The translations under genes were made by a program, and so were the position numbers. Shown piece after piece: positions 1 to 8,395 of a DNA stretch of 64,000 bases. A model generated the notes under the pieces. That model was not told where the DNA came from. It ran no database searches and was given only the letters and a program-made list of their open reading frames with translations. Every line of letters begins with the position of its first letter. The first letter of the stretch is position 1. This DNA comes from Paenibacillus kyungheensis (GTDB lineage: Bacteria > Bacillota > Bacilli > Paenibacillales > Paenibacillaceae). The stretch is from assembly GCF_028606985.1 (NCBI RefSeq), contig NZ_CP117416.1:2518001-2582000 (forward strand). Direction: 5' to 3'.

Positions 1-553
1 CGTAAAGGAGATAGCGATATCCGTTCCTCCAATCTTCAAGTTTTGGAGAACTTCATTAAATCGATCCGGCTTCCATCCATACTCATGTCGCTAATGATTT
101 CCCGTATACCCACGATCTCACGAAAAACGTTTTCACTGACGCTTTTCTTGCGTGTTATCGATTCTAGTATACTTCGCTAACATTTTCCAACGGAATCCTG
201 CTCCCTTCCTGTAGATCTTAACTACTAATACGGAAATGAGACTATCACCTGATTGATGCTTGTTTGTTGCTTATGTGGTTCAGCACCTCTTGGTGATGTC
301 TATATAATAAACCTATCTTTTCAAAAGTTAAAGGGGAGTAAAGTTTGTTTTCGGACTGTAAAATGGAGTCTGGATCACTGAGGTCACACATGCTTGATTT
401 CGCTTACATTTACTGTTTATTTGTAGCTTTTTTATTGATTTTATATATAGAAAAGTTGAATTTAAAATGAAATAAAGTTAGACTTGTAAAGGTTCATTTT
501 ATTTCAGATTACGTCGAACTAAGACTACATTAGATTTTATTAGGAGGATCAAC
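1..553. other. Window-edge non-coding stretch, no confident gene
   Basis: No reading frame here has a start, a ribosome binding site and recognisable protein sequence. A plus-strand frame open from the window edge to about position 180 and short minus-strand frames in the same place look like chance or a gene remnant. Downstream is an AT-rich leader with a 9-bp inverted repeat (TGAAATAAA at 468-476, TTTATTTCA at 498-506), which could be an operator for the DinB-like gene that starts at 554. Confidence 0.5.
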
Positions 554-1021
554 ATGTCAGACTTATTTATATTTGGATTATTTGAAAGAACACGTAAAAG
601 TATTCTTGGCTATACGGCGGAGTTGACTCCAGAACAACGTTCAATTGTTCCAATCGGATTTAATAATAATATTCACTGGCAACTGGGACATGTTATTGTT
701 ATCGCAGATGCGATTGTACTTGGTTTCGCTGGTCACGCGTCTCAAATACCTGCGGAGTACAAAACCTTTTTTGGACCAGGAACCAAGCCGGCGGACTGGA
801 CAACTGAAGCGCCAGCATGGGAAGAGTTACTTGATGTATTTGCAAAACAAACACAATCGTTACGTGAAACGTTTGCTGGTCAGACAAATGAACCTGTTGC
901 GAATAAAGAAAACTTTGCCAAAGCAGAAACAGTTGGCAATCTACTGGAATTGAACACTATGCATGAAAGTTCACATTCTGGTATGATCAACGCGATGTCT
1001 CGCCTTGTTAAACAATCTTAA
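554..1021 (+). CDS. DinB-like metal-binding four-helix protein
   Basis: This 155-residue protein fits the DinB/YfiT-like superfamily: small four-helix bundles that bind a divalent metal through three histidines, several of which are thiol-dependent transferases or hydrolases. Visible signs are the motif HWQLGHV near residue 41, typical of the first metal ligand, and HESSHSGMI near residue 137, the HxxxH pair of the last helix. The ATG is preceded by AGGAGG at 542-547. It is a single-gene unit closed by a terminator. The specific substrate cannot be read from sequence. The fold assignment is fairly secure; the function is not. Confidence 0.8.
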   Translation: MSDLFIFGLFERTRKSILGYTAELTPEQRSIVPIGFNNNIHWQLGHVIVIADAIVLGFAGHASQIPAEYKTFFGPGTKPADWTTEAPAWEELLDVFAKQTQSLRETFAGQTNEPVANKENFAKAETVGNLLELNTMHESSHSGMINAMSRLVKQS

Positions 1022-1040
1022 TTAAACTTATATACCAAGT

Positions 1041-1080
1041 AAAAAAGGAGTATAGCATATGTTGCTGTACTCCTTTTTTT
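1041..1080 (+). terminator. Intrinsic terminator after DinB-like gene
   Basis: AAAAAAGGAGTATAGC is matched by a downstream complementary arm ending in CTCCTTTTTTT. The A-rich left arm and T-rich right arm mean it could work in both directions. Confidence 0.8.
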
Positions 1081-1203
1081 GCTGTGCTAGATTGAACTAG
1101 ATGATGAGATAACGATAAGATTGACTATCGCTATAAAATAACGTAATATTCGAATTAATTGGAATATAATTACATAAAATAAAATATTATAGAGGTGATT
1201 TGA

Positions 1204-1761
1204 TTGGCAAAGTATTATCCATTACCTTTATCTACTTATTATAATAACAACGGATTTAGTTATGAATTAGAACAACGAATTGGCAATTTTACGACATTCG
1301 GTTCGTCTTATCCTGGAGATGAAATACCTAACCAAACAGATGTAATTATTGAAGAAATTCCATTTTTATTTCCTGATGCTCAATCGACTTTTAATAATAT
1401 CGAATTGGAAAATCAACAATTGGATATTCCAGCCGACTATTATACAGCTATGTTTATTTTAGGCGCGGCGGATAATGGATCTTATCAAGAAGATATTGAA
1501 TACTATTTGAATGATACGTTAGTAGAGCAGACATCTCTCGCTTTGACCAATTGGACAGATCATATGCCTAAATATCAAGAACAAGTAGTGTATCGCTGTA
1601 GTGGCATTTACACCCAAAAGGGAGCACTTTTAACAAGCAAACAGACAACGATCTGGTTGCAAACGTTATCATTTGAACATCCTCTTCATATGAACAGGAT
1701 CGTATTACCGGATAATCCTTGTATGCATATATTCTCGATAACATTACAAAAAGGAGAATAG
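1204..1761 (+). CDS. Beta-rich protein of unknown function, first gene of a LytTR/AgrC-like operon
   Basis: This 185-residue soluble protein has no signal peptide or membrane segment. It is rich in aromatic, Asn and Asp residues, with motifs YYNNNGFSY near the start, ILGAADNGSYQED in the middle and LPDNPCMHIFSITL at the end. These resemble, from memory, a beta-sandwich accessory domain attached to some Firmicute and actinobacterial glycoside hydrolases; no catalytic residues can be assigned. The start is TTG at 1204, six bases after AGGTGAT. Its stop is three bases before the next ATG, so it is probably co-transcribed with the BtrH-N-like protein, response regulator and kinase downstream. A role in that signalling unit is inferred only from position. 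Confidence 0.6.
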   Translation: MAKYYPLPLSTYYNNNGFSYELEQRIGNFTTFGSSYPGDEIPNQTDVIIEEIPFLFPDAQSTFNNIELENQQLDIPADYYTAMFILGAADNGSYQEDIEYYLNDTLVEQTSLALTNWTDHMPKYQEQVVYRCSGIYTQKGALLTSKQTTIWLQTLSFEHPLHMNRIVLPDNPCMHIFSITLQKGE

Positions 1762-1763
1762 AC

Positions 1764-2813
1764 ATGAATATGCAGCCACGACCTGAACCTAAAGACGGTG
1801 AAGATTGTTTTACCTTATGTGTAAGCAGTATTCTAGCCTATCAAAATGTGTCCGAGTTTTGTAGTGTCTGGAAACAATGTGGGATCGTTTACACGGAACC
1901 GAAAGAAGAAGGGCAAGGTCGATTATCTCCAATCTATATGGCTACCGAGAATGATTTACAATGGATTCACGGAATTAAGCTTCAGATTTATCGTAAAAAT
2001 GATAAAACAGCAGTCATACAACATATCAAGCAACTGCTTATTCAAGGAGAGCCTGTTATTGTCTGGTTGGATGTTTTTGATATGAAATACAATTCGTTAT
2101 ATCAACTACGTCATTTTGCTCATTGTTTGTTATTGGTAGGGTATGCAGATGAACAATTTGAATTTATTGATGAATTTTATCATCTCAAAGATACGATTGA
2201 TGAACAGACATTAATCAATGCGCTTGATCTTAGGCAGACAGAAATGATTGAAGAAGGAACTCATTATGTCTATAATGTGGTGGATAGTACTCAAGCAACT
2301 ATAGAAGTAACCGAAAAAGATATTCACGATGTAATCCAAATGAATCTGAACGTTATGCAAAGTAAGTATTCGCATATGATTACAACAGATCACGGGCAAC
2401 CTGTAAGCAATGCTTATACTGGATTACAAGCGCTGGAGCAGTATATTGATCATATTCATAACTGTTTATCAGATATCACTGTGCTAACAGATGAATATGT
2501 AGAGCAGATGTATCAAGATCTATCTCGAATGAGCAATAATCGATATTTGTTCACTTATTTTCTAGAGCAAGGTATATCTTATGATCTATCGTTAAAACAG
2601 TTGATTGAAAAGTATCAATATGTAGCACAACGCTGGAAATTAGTCTCTAACATGGCACTAAAAAGTCAGTATGTAGAAGGCGAAAAGCGGCAACAAATGG
2701 TAGAGCGAATCTGGAGCAAATTACAAAGTATTCGTCAGCTAGAGCAAGAACTTGTCGAATACAATCAATTGATAATAGAAAAAAAGGATCAAAAGATAGA
2801 AATGGAGTATTGA
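1764..2813 (+). CDS. BtrH-N/papain-like fold protein
   Basis: This 349-residue protein has an N-terminal papain-like (C39/BtrH-N-type) half and a helical C-terminal half. Candidate catalytic residues are Cys15 (or Cys19) in EDCFTLCVSSI, His120 in HFAHCLLLVGY and the acidic residue in FIDEFY just after it. BtrH of butirosin biosynthesis moves an acyl group from a carrier protein to an amine; other relatives are peptidases. ATG 1764 is chosen because AAGGAG lies at 1751-1756; an in-frame ATG at 1719 lies inside the upstream gene without such a site. It sits between an unknown gene and a LytTR regulator, so it may process or acylate a signal. A second protein of the same architecture lies at 33784-34800 in the biosynthetic cluster. 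Function is inferred. Confidence 0.6.
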   Translation: MNMQPRPEPKDGEDCFTLCVSSILAYQNVSEFCSVWKQCGIVYTEPKEEGQGRLSPIYMATENDLQWIHGIKLQIYRKNDKTAVIQHIKQLLIQGEPVIVWLDVFDMKYNSLYQLRHFAHCLLLVGYADEQFEFIDEFYHLKDTIDEQTLINALDLRQTEMIEEGTHYVYNVVDSTQATIEVTEKDIHDVIQMNLNVMQSKYSHMITTDHGQPVSNAYTGLQALEQYIDHIHNCLSDITVLTDEYVEQMYQDLSRMSNNRYLFTYFLEQGISYDLSLKQLIEKYQYVAQRWKLVSNMALKSQYVEGEKRQQMVERIWSKLQSIRQLEQELVEYNQLIIEKKDQKIEMEY

Positions 2814-2816
2814 TGA

Positions 2817-3563
2817 ATGACGTATAGAGTGGCGATCTGCGATGATGATCAGCAACAAAGAGAACTTGTCCAACATATGTTGATGACATTATCTATGAAA
2901 ACCAGTATCGATTTTGAGATCGACTATTTTGAATCTGGTGAATCATTAGTCTCTTATTATGAGAATAACCAACAACCTTTTCATATTTTGATTTTGGATA
3001 TAGAAATGGGTGGTATTAACGGAATCCAGACAGCTCAGAAGATTAGAGACCTCAAACATCTGGATGAACAAATTGTGTTTCTTACCAGCTATCCAGATTA
3101 TATGATCGAAAGCTTTGATGTAGTGACTTTTCAGTATTTACTCAAGCCAATTGCTGTGTCTACGTTTGAAGAAAAGATTCTTAAAGTTTGTCAGTATTTT
3201 CAGTCGTTAGATAAACGAATTTTGATTATCAAATCAGATTATGAAGAAGTTGTATTGAAATACGACGATATTATTTCGATTGAAGCAGTTAAAAGTCTGA
3301 CGATGAAAAACAAACTGCATGTTGTCACTCTTCAGCAGACTCACACAACCAAGGGCATTATTTCTAACTATGCTACTGCATTAAAACAGTATCATTTTTT
3401 ACAAATTCATCGATCTATTATTATCAACTTGCTTCATGTTAAAAAGTTTGCAGGAGGTATGGTTCTAATGTCTAATGGAGTAGAGTTACCGATTGGACGT
3501 TCCAAAGTGAAAGAAGTGAAAGACGTGTATACCAAATTTATGATTACAGGTATGTATGAATAG
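2817..3563 (+). CDS. LytTR-family response regulator (AgrA-like)
   Basis: This 248-residue regulator has an N-terminal receiver domain (about 1-120) with the acidic cluster CDDD at 8-11, the phosphoacceptor Asp61 in ILDIEMG and the conserved Lys in LLKPI. A LytTR DNA-binding domain follows (about 135-240), recognisable from IEAVKSL, FLQIHRSIIINL and LPIGRSKVKEV. Such proteins bind direct repeats upstream of targets and commonly control peptide-pheromone or virulence circuits. It lies 3 bases after the BtrH-N-like gene and abuts the kinase gene, so the two form a two-component pair. No AgrB- or AgrD-like gene is near, so the signal is unknown. Confidence 0.92.
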   Translation: MTYRVAICDDDQQQRELVQHMLMTLSMKTSIDFEIDYFESGESLVSYYENNQQPFHILILDIEMGGINGIQTAQKIRDLKHLDEQIVFLTSYPDYMIESFDVVTFQYLLKPIAVSTFEEKILKVCQYFQSLDKRILIIKSDYEEVVLKYDDIISIEAVKSLTMKNKLHVVTLQQTHTTKGIISNYATALKQYHFLQIHRSIIINLLHVKKFAGGMVLMSNGVELPIGRSKVKEVKDVYTKFMITGMYE

Positions 3564-4850
3564 ATGGAAACTCAACTATTATTGCTGAATGCTTGTATTG
3601 TACTGGTGATGGGATTTCAAATCAATTTTTATTTCAATGCTGTTTTTGGCAAAGGACACCGCGGCTCTAACCATGGAGTGTATTTGATCTTATTTGGTGT
3701 GCTTGATTTCTTTTATTTAAATTCATATACATCTTCTGTATTTTCTTCAGTGTTGGCTTTGATCGTTATTTTTGTATTATCGATTCCTTACCAGACTGAG
3801 TTAAAAAAGAAGATTGTTTTTTCGATTTTGTACGCAGTTTTGCTCACATTAGTTAATTTTATTTCACTGTACATTTTGTATCCATTTAATGCTACCGATC
3901 TAGGAACTTCTAATCCTGTGGCTATTGAAGAGTATGTTATTTTATCCAAAAGCATACTGCTAAGTTGCTTAATCATGTTTGTGATTATTCTGATTATTCG
4001 ATTTATTGTGAAGCGTAGAAGTTTTCCTTTGCATTATCGATATTATCTACTTTTCCTTACGATCCCGGCGATTAGTATTTATCAGGTCAATGTATTGTCA
4101 ATGTATAGTGAAAGGAATGTGTATTACTTTATCTCGATTTTTAGCTTTCTTTTTTTGAATGTATTTATTATTTATATATTAGATAATATGATCGAGAAAT
4201 TTCAATTGATGCACGAAAATATACAATTGCAAGATCAGATGGATTATCAAGATGCGAATTATGAGAAAACTGTTCATAGCTTTAAGCAGATTAAGCGAAT
4301 TATTCATGATACCCATCAACAATTTCTGTATATCGAACAATGTATCGAAAAAAATGAGTTAGATGAAGCTAAAAAGCATATCCATACCACGCTAAATAAG
4401 GTTGAGGATGCTTATCAGCGGGTGAACACAGGCAATCTGGTTGTAGATGCGTTAGTGACTAATGCGCTTAATATCGGTCAAGCCAATGGTATTCAGATCG
4501 ATACACAACTGCAACTGTATTCTCAACATATCCAGATTGAACGGTATGATCTCTGTGTAGTGCTAGGCAATATGTTAGACAATGCTATTGAAGCTTCCAA
4601 AAAGATCAATATCGCTGAAGACCGTTATATATTGATCAAGATCCAATCGACGGATTCTCACCTTTCTATTCATATTTTGAATCATATGGTAAAAGGTGCA
4701 GGGCAGGTGCAAAGCCAAAAATCGAATCTAGAGTTTCATGGAATCGGACTGACGAATATTGATCGAATCTGTAACAAATACGGTGGGAATATGACAATCG
4801 AACGAAAACATCAAGTTTTTAATAATATGGTTATTCTGCCTTTTCAATAA
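3564..4850 (+). CDS. AgrC-like sensor histidine kinase (GHKL family)
   Basis: This 428-residue protein has about six to seven hydrophobic segments in the first 210 residues, then a cytoplasmic kinase part. His248 in IIHDTHQQF is the likely phosphorylated residue. The ATP-binding lid is marked by NMLDNAIEASKK and FHGIGLTNI, typical of the HATPase_c_5/AgrC subgroup. The ATG follows the response regulator stop without a gap, which indicates translational coupling. The order regulator-then-kinase differs from agrBDCA, and no peptide precursor or AgrB processing enzyme is visible nearby. It probably senses an extracellular ligand of unknown identity and phosphorylates the upstream LytTR protein. 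Confidence 0.9.
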   Translation: METQLLLLNACIVLVMGFQINFYFNAVFGKGHRGSNHGVYLILFGVLDFFYLNSYTSSVFSSVLALIVIFVLSIPYQTELKKKIVFSILYAVLLTLVNFISLYILYPFNATDLGTSNPVAIEEYVILSKSILLSCLIMFVIILIIRFIVKRRSFPLHYRYYLLFLTIPAISIYQVNVLSMYSERNVYYFISIFSFLFLNVFIIYILDNMIEKFQLMHENIQLQDQMDYQDANYEKTVHSFKQIKRIIHDTHQQFLYIEQCIEKNELDEAKKHIHTTLNKVEDAYQRVNTGNLVVDALVTNALNIGQANGIQIDTQLQLYSQHIQIERYDLCVVLGNMLDNAIEASKKINIAEDRYILIKIQSTDSHLSIHILNHMVKGAGQVQSQKSNLEFHGIGLTNIDRICNKYGGNMTIERKHQVFNNMVILPFQ

Positions 4851-4865
4851 AAAAAGTACACAACC

Positions 4866-4901
4866 AACAATCTCTCATGTCGTTGAGGGATTGTTTTTTT
4901 C
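4866..4901 (+). terminator. Intrinsic terminator after the kinase gene
   Basis: AACAATCTCTCA and TTGAGGGATTGTT form a stem with one G-U pair around TGTCG, followed by a run of T. It closes the four-gene operon 1204-4850. Confidence 0.85.
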
Positions 4902-4963
4902 GTTTCAGCCCTTTTTGAAGAGGATTCGACTATTTCCATGTAAGATGCAGATAGTGATTATAT

Positions 4964-4977
4964 TTGAACACGTTCAA
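4964..4977. promoter_or_regulatory. Palindromic operator candidate TTGAACACGTTCAA
   Basis: Six-base arms TTGAAC and GTTCAA flank a two-base centre immediately before the ribosome binding site of the serine hydrolase gene. The position suits a repressor site. The cognate regulator is not identifiable. Confidence 0.35.
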
Positions 4978-4992
4978 GGGAGGAATTATATA

Positions 4993-7062
4993 ATGAAAAA
5001 GATAGGAAGCTTACTATTAGCTGCTGTATTAACCGTTGTACCGATGACTTCATCTTTTGCACAGGAAAGTCATTCCAATCTATCTCCAGAAGAAAAAGCG
5101 AAGCAATGGGCAACGACAGTTGTGACAGATTACGGAGCAAGTGCTGTCCAATATGCTATCGTTGATCATGGCAAAGTGATTCTATCCGGTCATGCAGGTA
5201 TCAAAAATCAGGCAACCAAAGAAAAAATCACACCGGATACGATGTTTGGAATAGGTTCTGTTAGTAAAATGTATGTTTCTTCCGCAGTAATGATGCTGGT
5301 TGATGCAGGTAAAATAGATATTGATCAACCATTAACTACGTATATTCCTGATTTTAAAATGGCAGACGAGCGTTATACCAAAATTACACCTCGTACTTTG
5401 CTAAATCATTCTTCGGGATTATATGGATCTCATTATCATAACAGTATTTTATTTGATGATAATGATACTCAGAACTATGATAACTTGCTAAAAGAATTAC
5501 AAACCGAACATCTCAAAGCCGATCCAGGCGCATTTTCTGTCTATAGTAACGATAGTTTTCAGTTACTTGAGGTGTTAGTAGAGCGAGTTAGCGGAATGAG
5601 TTATTCTGAATTTGTCAAAACACGTATTAGTGATCCGATGAAATTCAAATCTACGCATACACCGTTAGACCAGTTCGATCGTAAACAACTATCCAAAACG
5701 TACTTTCCAGGAATCGAAAGTGCATTGCCTGTAGAAAATGCGAATATACTGGGTACAGGCGGGATCTATTCTACAGCAGAAGAATTAGCGACATTTGGTG
5801 ATGTGTTGATGGGCAATAAGCCAGAACTCTTATCCGAGAAATCTGCTCAAGCGATGCAAAAAGACGAATATCGCAATGGAATCTGGGTGCCTGAAGAAAG
5901 AAATACAACCAATTATGGCTTGGGTTGGGATGCTGTCAATTTAGCGCCTTTTAGCGACTATGGTATCAAAGCATTATCTAAAGGTGGAGATACTATAATG
6001 TATCATGCCGATCTGATTTCTTTGCCCGGCTATGATATGTCTGCCGCAGTTGTGTCCGCAGGAGGATCTTCTTTATATAATACGCAGTTAGCAACGCAAT
6101 TATTGTTAGAAGAATTGAAAGATCAAGGCAAAATTAAAAAGATATTACCTGATCAAACATTCAAACCTGCTGTGCAAGTAAATATACCAGCTGAAATGAA
6201 ACAATATGCTGGATTGTATGGCACATTAGACAAAACAATTCAATTGGAACTTAAAAATGGGAAAATGGACTTACCTGATATATTAGGTGGAATTATACCT
6301 GCTCAGACGTATGTGTATACAGGTAAACAACAATTTACCAGCAAAGATGGAAGTACTATCATAAGCTTTGACAAACAAACAAATGGAAAAACGTATATTA
6401 AAGTCAATACAACGGTAAGTTTTCCTGGATTGGGACAAGCTGCGATGGTCTTTTATGAATACCAAAAATTAAGTAAAAATAAAGTATCAACAGCGGTACA
6501 ACAAGCATGGAAAGCACGCGATGGTAAACGTTATTATGCGGTAGATGAAAAGATTAATTCTGCTTTTTATATAGCGCCATCGATTTTGACCAAAACGCTA
6601 GCTGTAGATGCAAGCAATGGCTATGTTAATGGAGACAAAATCATCGATCAGAATCATGCCGTCAATGTAGCTCAAATTCCTGTTATGACAGGCAGAGACA
6701 CATTTGATTTCGAATTTGTAAAACAAAATAAGGTCGAATATCTAAAAACAAGCAAACAACTATATATCCCAGAAGATGCGATCTCACCTTTATCCAAAGA
6801 CAAATCGTCTACAATCACGATCGCTTCTAATGGACATGCCAAATGGTTCAAAATTGATAAAAATACAGCAGGCAAAACAATAAACGTAGATTATCCAAAC
6901 AATGCGGGCTTTGTTGTATATGATGCCAAAGGCAACGTTGTAGAATCTTCTATTATCACTTCTAAAAAATCTGCTGTTCTGCCTGAAAACGGATTGATTG
7001 TGTTTGGCGGACAAGCAGGAAATGTTTTCAAAGTGACATTAGGTCAAGGTACAACGAAATAA
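4993..7062 (+). CDS. Secreted serine hydrolase of the beta-lactamase/PBP4* (PF00144) family
   Basis: This 689-residue exported protein has a signal peptide (MKKIGSLLLAAVLTVV, cleavage probably after SSFA). A class C beta-lactamase/D-Ala-D-Ala peptidase-type domain follows (about 25-375), with the SxxK nucleophile motif SVSK in FGIGSVSKM, the second motif YSN in VYSNDSFQ, and a KGGDT-like third motif. About 300 further residues form extracellular domains ending in a beta-rich region. ATG 4993 is chosen for its signal peptide and AAGGGAGG at 4976-4983. It is monocistronic between two terminators, with a palindrome just upstream. The substrate is unknown: peptidase, esterase or beta-lactam hydrolysis are all possible. 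It is distinct from the ClbP-like enzyme at 39873, which carries an ABC exporter. Confidence 0.85.
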   Translation: MKKIGSLLLAAVLTVVPMTSSFAQESHSNLSPEEKAKQWATTVVTDYGASAVQYAIVDHGKVILSGHAGIKNQATKEKITPDTMFGIGSVSKMYVSSAVMMLVDAGKIDIDQPLTTYIPDFKMADERYTKITPRTLLNHSSGLYGSHYHNSILFDDNDTQNYDNLLKELQTEHLKADPGAFSVYSNDSFQLLEVLVERVSGMSYSEFVKTRISDPMKFKSTHTPLDQFDRKQLSKTYFPGIESALPVENANILGTGGIYSTAEELATFGDVLMGNKPELLSEKSAQAMQKDEYRNGIWVPEERNTTNYGLGWDAVNLAPFSDYGIKALSKGGDTIMYHADLISLPGYDMSAAVVSAGGSSLYNTQLATQLLLEELKDQGKIKKILPDQTFKPAVQVNIPAEMKQYAGLYGTLDKTIQLELKNGKMDLPDILGGIIPAQTYVYTGKQQFTSKDGSTIISFDKQTNGKTYIKVNTTVSFPGLGQAAMVFYEYQKLSKNKVSTAVQQAWKARDGKRYYAVDEKINSAFYIAPSILTKTLAVDASNGYVNGDKIIDQNHAVNVAQIPVMTGRDTFDFEFVKQNKVEYLKTSKQLYIPEDAISPLSKDKSSTITIASNGHAKWFKIDKNTAGKTINVDYPNNAGFVVYDAKGNVVESSIITSKKSAVLPENGLIVFGGQAGNVFKVTLGQGTTK

Positions 7063-7088
7063 AAGATTTTCGATCATATTCATAAATA

Positions 7089-7133
7089 AAGAAGTACGTA
7101 TAAACATTAATAATGTTTGTACGTACTTCTTTT
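7089..7133 (+). terminator. Intrinsic terminator after serine hydrolase
   Basis: GAAGTACGTA (7091-7100) pairs with TACGTACTTC (7120-7129), followed by TTTT. A second inner pairing AACATTA/TAATGTT extends the hairpin. Confidence 0.85.
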
Positions 7134-7176
7134 GTATTATACTATTTGAGTAAATACATATTATCTGGGAGTGACA

Positions 7177-8118
7177 TTGGATACGATGGATATGTTAGAT
7201 ATTCACGCTACAACGCAGAGTCGCGAATTACTAGAAGTAGAGACATCACGCTTAGCAGACTTACTCTCAATACATGCGAATAAAGATGGTAGTTATGAGT
7301 CTGAGCGAATTTCAGGTTTATATTTTAATCGTTACTCCAAAGTCGAAAAAGCAGATTATACGCATACGATGTATTGGCCGACAGTAGGTATCGCTGCACA
7401 AGGTAAAAAAGTTATTGAAGTGGGAAATGAGATTTTTGAATATGGAGGTTCTACAATATTTGTAGCTCCTGTTGCTTTACCAGTAATGATGAAGACTATT
7501 ATAGCTAGCCCCTCTGATCCTTTTCTAGGTGTGGGGATATATCTTAATCCGCAACGAATTGCTGAATTGGTACCTAAAGTATTCCCGCAAGGATTACCTA
7601 AAGTGAGCCAAAGAAGTCCGGGATATATGCTACCAGGCGATTTAGGATTTATACATGCAGTTGCACGCTTAGTGGATTGCTTATCTAGCTCTAGTGATAG
7701 TGAATTGCTAGCTCCACTTATTGTGGATGAAATTTTTATACGACTTCTTCGTAGCCCTATAGGTGTATTTGTAGCTGAGACTGTTTTTGTAGAATCTAAT
7801 GTACAACGTGTTGCTAAAGCGGTTCGATGGCTTCATGAACATTTTGCTCAGCCTTTAAAAATTCCTGAATTAGCAGACATGGTGCATTTGAGTCAATCTT
7901 CTTTTCGTGAACATTTCAAATCAGTAACTTCTATGAGCCCTTTGCAATATCAAAAAGCTCTACGTCTGCAAGAAGCAAGACGATTGATGTTATCTGGTCA
8001 TATGGATGCGATCACGGCTTGCCGGATGGTCGGGTATATTAGTGATTCACAATTTAGTCGAGATTACAGTCGTTTTTTTGGTAGTCCACCTAGTAGAGAT
8101 CGCAATAGATGGCGTTAA
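7177..8118 (+). CDS. AraC-family transcriptional regulator
   Basis: This 313-residue protein has an AraC N-terminal ligand-binding domain (about 45-195, with YWPTVGIAAQGKK and FVAPVALPV) and a C-terminal double helix-turn-helix (about 215-310) containing ADMVHLSQSSFREHFK and GYISDSQFSRDYSRFFG. The start is uncertain: TTG 7177 has GGGAG at good spacing, while GTG 7171 and ATG 7186 are in frame. It likely activates the next gene: two TAGGCAA half-sites 21 bases apart lie upstream of that gene's -10 box. The effector is unknown. Confidence 0.88.
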   Translation: MDTMDMLDIHATTQSRELLEVETSRLADLLSIHANKDGSYESERISGLYFNRYSKVEKADYTHTMYWPTVGIAAQGKKVIEVGNEIFEYGGSTIFVAPVALPVMMKTIIASPSDPFLGVGIYLNPQRIAELVPKVFPQGLPKVSQRSPGYMLPGDLGFIHAVARLVDCLSSSSDSELLAPLIVDEIFIRLLRSPIGVFVAETVFVESNVQRVAKAVRWLHEHFAQPLKIPELADMVHLSQSSFREHFKSVTSMSPLQYQKALRLQEARRLMLSGHMDAITACRMVGYISDSQFSRDYSRFFGSPPSRDRNRWR

Positions 8119-8191
8119 CATATACCAGTAAAAATGAATACATCTCAATTACAATACCAGCCTGAACTTATTACCAATTCAAGCTGGTATA

Positions 8192-8229
8192 CAACCTGCA
8201 TCTAGCTATTAGCTTTGCAGGTTTTTTTT
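8192..8229 (+). terminator. Intrinsic terminator after AraC-family gene
   Basis: AACCTGCA (8193-8200) and TGCAGGTT (8216-8223) form the stem, followed by T-rich sequence. An additional near-perfect hairpin, ACCAGCCTGAA with TTCAAGCTGGT, precedes it at about 8156-8188. Confidence 0.85.
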
Positions 8230-8253
8230 GTATCTTCAGACGTTCTGGCGAAT

Positions 8254-8281
8254 TAGGCAAGAATTTACGCAGAATAGGCAA
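8254..8281 (+). promoter_or_regulatory. Direct repeat TAGGCAA x2, candidate AraC activator sites
   Basis: TAGGCAA occurs at 8254-8260 and 8275-8281, 21 bases apart (two helical turns). The second copy overlaps the expected -35 position of a promoter with -10 TATACT at 8303-8308. This is the usual geometry for an AraC-type activator of the dehydrogenase gene at 8396. Confidence 0.5.
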
Positions 8282-8395
8282 ATGTCATACTGACATCCAA
8301 TCTATACTACAAGTAACTTAAAAGCAGAAAGAGTGTGTTTTAGGGAGCAAGGTAGAGATGGAATCAAATACATGATGATATGAGGAGGATATAAG

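Noticed and set aside
1-180. Plus-strand frame open from the window edge
   Set aside because: No recognisable motif, and a similar amount of open frame exists on the other strand; could be the tail of an upstream gene but I cannot show it.
4866-4992. Possible longer N-terminus for the secreted serine hydrolase starting at 4891
   Set aside because: That start lies inside a terminator hairpin and would bury the signal peptide; ATG 4993 has a proper ribosome binding site.
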